From contig DAOMNN010000106.1 of NCBI GenBank assembly GCA_035443825.1, forward strand, positions 1 to 8,849: a stretch of 8,849 bases of DNA. Direction: 5' to 3'. Shown piece by piece: positions 6,655 through 8,849 of the stretch (the stretch's first letter is position 1; every line of letters starts with the position of its first letter). The notes beneath the pieces were generated by a model. The model was not told the DNA's origin. It saw nothing but the letters and a program-made list of their open reading frames with translations, and searched no databases. The DNA is from DAOMNN01 sp035443825 (GTDB lineage: Bacteria; Pseudomonadota; Gammaproteobacteria; Burkholderiales; Rhodocyclaceae). Both the position numbers and the translations under genes were made by a program.

Positions 6655-6894
6655 TTACTTCTTGAGGTGGGCGTTGACGTAGTCAATCGCCTGTTGAACG
6701 GTCGTGATCTTCTCGGCTTCCTCGTCCGGAATCTCGCACTCGAACTCCTCTTCGAGCGCCATGACAAGCTCGACCGTATCCAGCGAATCCGCACCCAGAT
6801 CATCGACGAACGAAGACTCGTTCTTGATCTCCGACTCGTTCACGCCAAGCTGCTCAGCAACGATCTTCTTGACGCGCTGTTCGATGTTCTCCAT
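6655..6894 (-). CDS. acpP: Acyl carrier protein AcpP
   Basis: This 79-residue acidic helical protein carries growing acyl chains on a 4'-phosphopantetheine arm attached to Ser37 in the GADSLDTVELVM motif. Start MENIEQRVKKIVAEQLGV, the FVDDLGADSLD loop and EIPDEEAEKITTVQQAIDYV are all textbook AcpP. The ATG at 6894 has AAGGAG 7 bases upstream, one of the strongest ribosome sites in the window and consistent with the abundance of the protein. It sits between fabG and fabF, the conserved order. Ahead of it an 89-base spacer holds a hairpin and a candidate promoter, suggesting its own control. Confidence 0.98.
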   Translation of the reverse strand: MENIEQRVKKIVAEQLGVNESEIKNESSFVDDLGADSLDTVELVMALEEEFECEIPDEEAEKITTVQQAIDYVNAHLKK

Positions 6895-6901
6895 GAAGAG
6901 A

Positions 6902-6907
6902 CTCCTT
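6902..6907 (-). promoter_or_regulatory. Strong ribosome binding site of acpP
   Basis: AAGGAG on the minus strand lies 7 bases before the acpP ATG, a near-perfect Shine-Dalgarno. It fits the need for high AcpP synthesis and fixes the start at 6894 instead of the in-frame ATG at 6951. Confidence 0.75.
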
Positions 6908-6928
6908 CCCTGAAATATAGAGATATGT

Positions 6929-6961
6929 AAAAAGCCGGCGTATTCTACCAAAAACGCCGGC
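6929..6961 (-). terminator. Terminator-like hairpin between fabG and acpP
   Basis: On the minus strand GCCGGCGT (6954-6961) pairs perfectly with ACGCCGGC (6934-6941) around a 12-base loop and is followed at once by TTTTT (6929-6933). An 8-base-pair GC-rich stem plus U-run is the form of an intrinsic terminator. It would end or thin out transcripts coming from fabH-fabD-fabG. The loop is longer than usual, so partial read-through is plausible. Confidence 0.6.
6942..6950 (-). promoter_or_regulatory. Candidate extended -10 promoter of acpP
   Basis: TGGTAGAAT on the minus strand has the extended TG-N before TAGAAT (5 of 6 matches to TATAAT). It lies in the loop of the fabG-acpP hairpin. No clear -35 is seen. 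Transcription would start near 6935 with a leader of about 40 bases carrying the strong acpP ribosome site. Confidence 0.5.
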
Positions 6962-6983
6962 CACTGCTCGCACTCTGTTCTGT

Positions 6984-7733
6984 TTACGACATGTACATGC
7001 CGCCATTCACGTGCAAGGTGGTACCGGTAATATAGCTTGCCGTCGGTGACGCAAGAAATGCGACCGCAGTCGCGATCTCTTCCGGCCGTCCGAGGCGCCC
7101 GAGTGCGATCTGGGCAAGCAGCCCGTCACGCGCCGCATCCGGAAGCGCGCGTGTCATGTCCGTGTCGATGAATCCTGGCGCCACGCAATTGACTGTAATG
7201 TTGCGGCTGCCCAGTTCGCGCGCAAGCGCGCGCGTCATTCCGCCCACTCCCGCCTTGGCTGCGGCGTAGTTTGCCTGACCCGGGTTTCCGGAGCTTGCGA
7301 CGACGGAAGTAATATTGATGATGCGCCCGCCGCGGGCTTTCATCATGCCGCGCATGACCAGCTTCGACATGCGGAAGACGGCCTTGAGATTGGTATCGAT
7401 GACCGCATCCCATTCCTCGTCCTTCATTCGCATGGCCAGATTGTCGCGCGTGATGCCGGCATTGTTCACCAGAACCGAGACGGACCCGAAGCGCTTTTCG
7501 ATCTCGCCGATCGAAGCTTCACAGGCGCTGACGTCGGTCACATCCAGCACCATCCCGCAACCGGAAACACCCGCATCCACCAGTGTCTTGTCGATCTCCG
7601 CCGCACCGGGCGCGGACGTCGCGGTTCCGACGACGGTTGCGCCCAGACGGCCGAGTTCGAGCACGACCGCCCGACCGATACCGCGCGAGGCGCCAGTGAC
7701 AAGTGCGACCTGTCCTTCAAGCAAGAAACTCAT
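6984..7733 (-). CDS. fabG: 3-oxoacyl-[acyl-carrier-protein] reductase FabG
   Basis: FabG (249 residues) reduces 3-oxoacyl-ACP to 3-hydroxyacyl-ACP with NADPH, the first reduction of each elongation cycle. It is a classical short-chain dehydrogenase: cofactor motif TGASRGIG (13-20), NNAG (90-93) and the catalytic tetrad Asn115, Ser143, Tyr156 and Lys160 (YAAAK). The PGFIDTDMT loop and the C-terminal ITGTTLHVNGGMYM typical of FabG follow. Many short-chain dehydrogenases are annotated fabG by similarity, but the position between fabD and acpP makes this the true one. Its ATG overlaps the fabD stop by 4 bases (ATGA), and AAGGTGG lies just upstream, so translation is likely coupled. Confidence 0.97.
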   Translation of the reverse strand: MSFLLEGQVALVTGASRGIGRAVVLELGRLGATVVGTATSAPGAAEIDKTLVDAGVSGCGMVLDVTDVSACEASIGEIEKRFGSVSVLVNNAGITRDNLAMRMKDEEWDAVIDTNLKAVFRMSKLVMRGMMKARGGRIINITSVVASSGNPGQANYAAAKAGVGGMTRALARELGSRNITVNCVAPGFIDTDMTRALPDAARDGLLAQIALGRLGRPEEIATAVAFLASPTASYITGTTLHVNGGMYMS

Positions 7734-8671
7734 GATCCACCTTCAAGCATCGCGATGGTCTGATCGAGGCTGGCCGCGTCATGCAGCGACCCGCATTGCA
7801 CGTTCTTCGCGATCCGCCTGTTCATGCCCGCCAGGATCCTTCCCGGGCCGCACTCGATGACATGCGTGACGCCGCGCGCCTCGATCGCCTGGATCGACTC
7901 AATCCAGCGCACCGGCGAGAACGCCTGACGCACCAGCGCATCGCGAATCTGCTCCGGCGAATCGGAGACTACCACATCGACGTTGTTGAGAACCGCGATC
8001 GAAGGCAGCGCGACCGGCACCCCGGCGAGCCGCTCGGCAAGCCTCGCAGCAGCAGGTTTCATCAGTGCGCAATGGAATGGTGCGCTGACCGGCAGCGGCA
8101 TCGCACGCTTCGCGCCACGCACCTTCGCCAGTTCGATTGCGCGCTCGACGGCAGCTTTCGAACCGGCGATCACGATCTGACCCGGGGCATTCAGATTGGC
8201 CGCTTCAACCACGTCACCGGCCGCCGCATCGGCGCACAACTGACGCACCGCATCGGCCTCGAGCCCGAGCAGTGCCGCCATCGCACCCTCCCCCTCGGGC
8301 ACCGCATCCTGCATCGCCTGGGCTCTGAAACGCACCAGCGGGACCGCATCGGAGAAGCGCAACGCACCGGCGGCGACAAGTGCCGAGTACTCGCCAAGAC
8401 TGTGCCCGGCAACGACTTCAGGCACAGGGCCGCCGGCTGCGACCCAGGCCCGATACACTGCGACGCCGGCGGTAAGCATCAGCGGTTGCGTATTGACGGT
8501 GAGGGCGAGCCGTTCCGTCGGGCCCTCGCAAACCATCTCCCACAGGTCCTCGCCGAGCGCTTCGGAGGCTTCGGCAAAGGTCTCGCGAATGACGGGATTG
8601 TCGCCATAGGCAGACATCATGCCGACCGACTGGGATCCCTGTCCGGGGAAAACGAGCGAACATTTCATCAT
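7730..8671 (-). CDS. fabD: Malonyl-CoA:ACP transacylase FabD
   Basis: FabD (313 residues) moves the malonyl group from coenzyme A to AcpP, providing the extender unit for fatty-acid synthesis. The N-terminal FPGQGSQ (8-14) with oxyanion-hole Gln11 is present. The nucleophile elbow GHSLGEYSAL has Ser91, the malonate-binding Arg is Arg116, the catalytic His is His200 in APFHCALM, and Gln249 also matches the family. Two ATG codons stand in tandem at 8671 and 8668. Either may be used, as only a weak GGA precedes them. The gene follows fabH by 26 bases and overlaps fabG by 4 bases. Confidence 0.97.
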   Translation of the reverse strand: MMKCSLVFPGQGSQSVGMMSAYGDNPVIRETFAEASEALGEDLWEMVCEGPTERLALTVNTQPLMLTAGVAVYRAWVAAGGPVPEVVAGHSLGEYSALVAAGALRFSDAVPLVRFRAQAMQDAVPEGEGAMAALLGLEADAVRQLCADAAAGDVVEAANLNAPGQIVIAGSKAAVERAIELAKVRGAKRAMPLPVSAPFHCALMKPAAARLAERLAGVPVALPSIAVLNNVDVVVSDSPEQIRDALVRQAFSPVRWIESIQAIEARGVTHVIECGPGRILAGMNRRIAKNVQCGSLHDAASLDQTIAMLEGGS

Positions 8672-8697
8672 CAGTGTTTCCGTTCAACAATCCAGGA

Positions 8698-8849
8698 TCA
8701 ATACTGCAGCAGCGCGGCGCCCCAGGTGAACCCTCCGCCAACGCCTTCCATGACGACGCGCTGCCCTGCGCGGATACGCCCATCCCGGACGGCTACGTCA
8801 AGGGCCAGTGGAATCGACGCCGCGGATGTGTTGCCGTGCCGGTCCACCG
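8698..8849 (-). CDS. fabH: 3-oxoacyl-[acyl-carrier-protein] synthase III FabH, 3' end only
   Basis: Only the last 49 full codons are in the window; the gene continues beyond the right edge. FabH starts fatty-acid synthesis by condensing acetyl-CoA with malonyl-ACP. The fragment reads HGNTSAASIPLALD, holding the conserved catalytic Asn of the Cys-His-Asn triad. It ends GVGGGFTWGAALLQY, the characteristic FabH C-terminus, before a TGA at 8698-8700. The catalytic Cys and His are outside. Its position ahead of fabD completes the standard fabH-fabD-fabG-acpP-fabF order. Confidence 0.95.
   Translation of the reverse strand, partial: VDRHGNTSAASIPLALDVAVRDGRIRAGQRVVMEGVGGGFTWGAALLQY

Noticed and set aside
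5553..6665. A 370-codon plus-strand frame opposite fabF
   Set aside because: It is long but rich in Arg, His, Ala and Asp with no recognisable domain, while the opposite strand encodes a complete FabF with its catalytic triad. High GC makes such antisense frames common.
6630..6803. N-terminal extension of FabF reaching into acpP
   Set aside because: The added 58 residues are Arg/Ser-rich, lie in the shadow frame of acpP and have no match to FabF. The TTG at 6629 has a proper ribosome site.
1..8849. Mobile elements, CRISPR arrays, tRNA or rRNA genes
   Set aside because: I saw no transposase, integrase, array of spaced repeats or tRNA-like cloverleaf, and nearly all bases are taken up by housekeeping genes.

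Overview
The window looks like a chromosomal segment of a high-GC betaproteobacterium. A Rhodocyclales-type organism (Azoarcus/Thauera relatives) is my best guess, inferred from protein character and gene order only. It holds two housekeeping blocks that meet tail to tail: a fatty-acid synthesis cluster (fabH-fabD-fabG-acpP-fabF plus a small YgfX-like membrane protein gene) and the envelope-stress block (rpoE-rseA-rseB-rseC-degP/mucD) with nadB divergent from rpoE. A run of exactly 100 N shows that this is a draft scaffold. Every gene belongs to a recognisable family, and I see no mobile element, CRISPR array, RNA gene or new system.

Layout from left to right. Positions 1-2960 on the minus strand carry, in transcription order, rpoE (sigma-E/AlgU), rseA (anti-sigma factor, MucA-like), rseB (MucB-like regulator), rseC (MucC-like) and the 5' part of a DegP/MucD periplasmic protease that runs off the left edge. 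These genes are packed with 4-base ATGA overlaps, and rpoE-rseA has a 7-base space between stop and start codons. Positions 2961-3178 form the divergent control region. It contains a good sigma-70-like promoter and a sigma-E-like promoter, both facing rpoE, and a weaker candidate promoter facing nadB.

Positions 3179-4926 on the plus strand are nadB (L-aspartate oxidase). It is interrupted by the N run, but the 55 bases on each side of the gap are identical. Collapsing this duplicate restores a single open reading frame of about 530 codons, so the break is an assembly artefact and not a mutation. nadB and the YgfX-like gene overlap by 20 bases at their 3' ends.

Positions 4907-8849 on the minus strand carry fabH (3' end only), fabD, fabG, acpP, fabF and the YgfX-like gene. 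Together they encode malonyl transfer to acyl carrier protein, condensation and the first reduction of type II fatty-acid synthesis. The only sizeable gap is between fabG and acpP. It holds a terminator-like hairpin whose loop contains an extended -10 promoter, which would allow acpP to be expressed separately from the upstream genes. No stretch above 300 bases lacks a gene.
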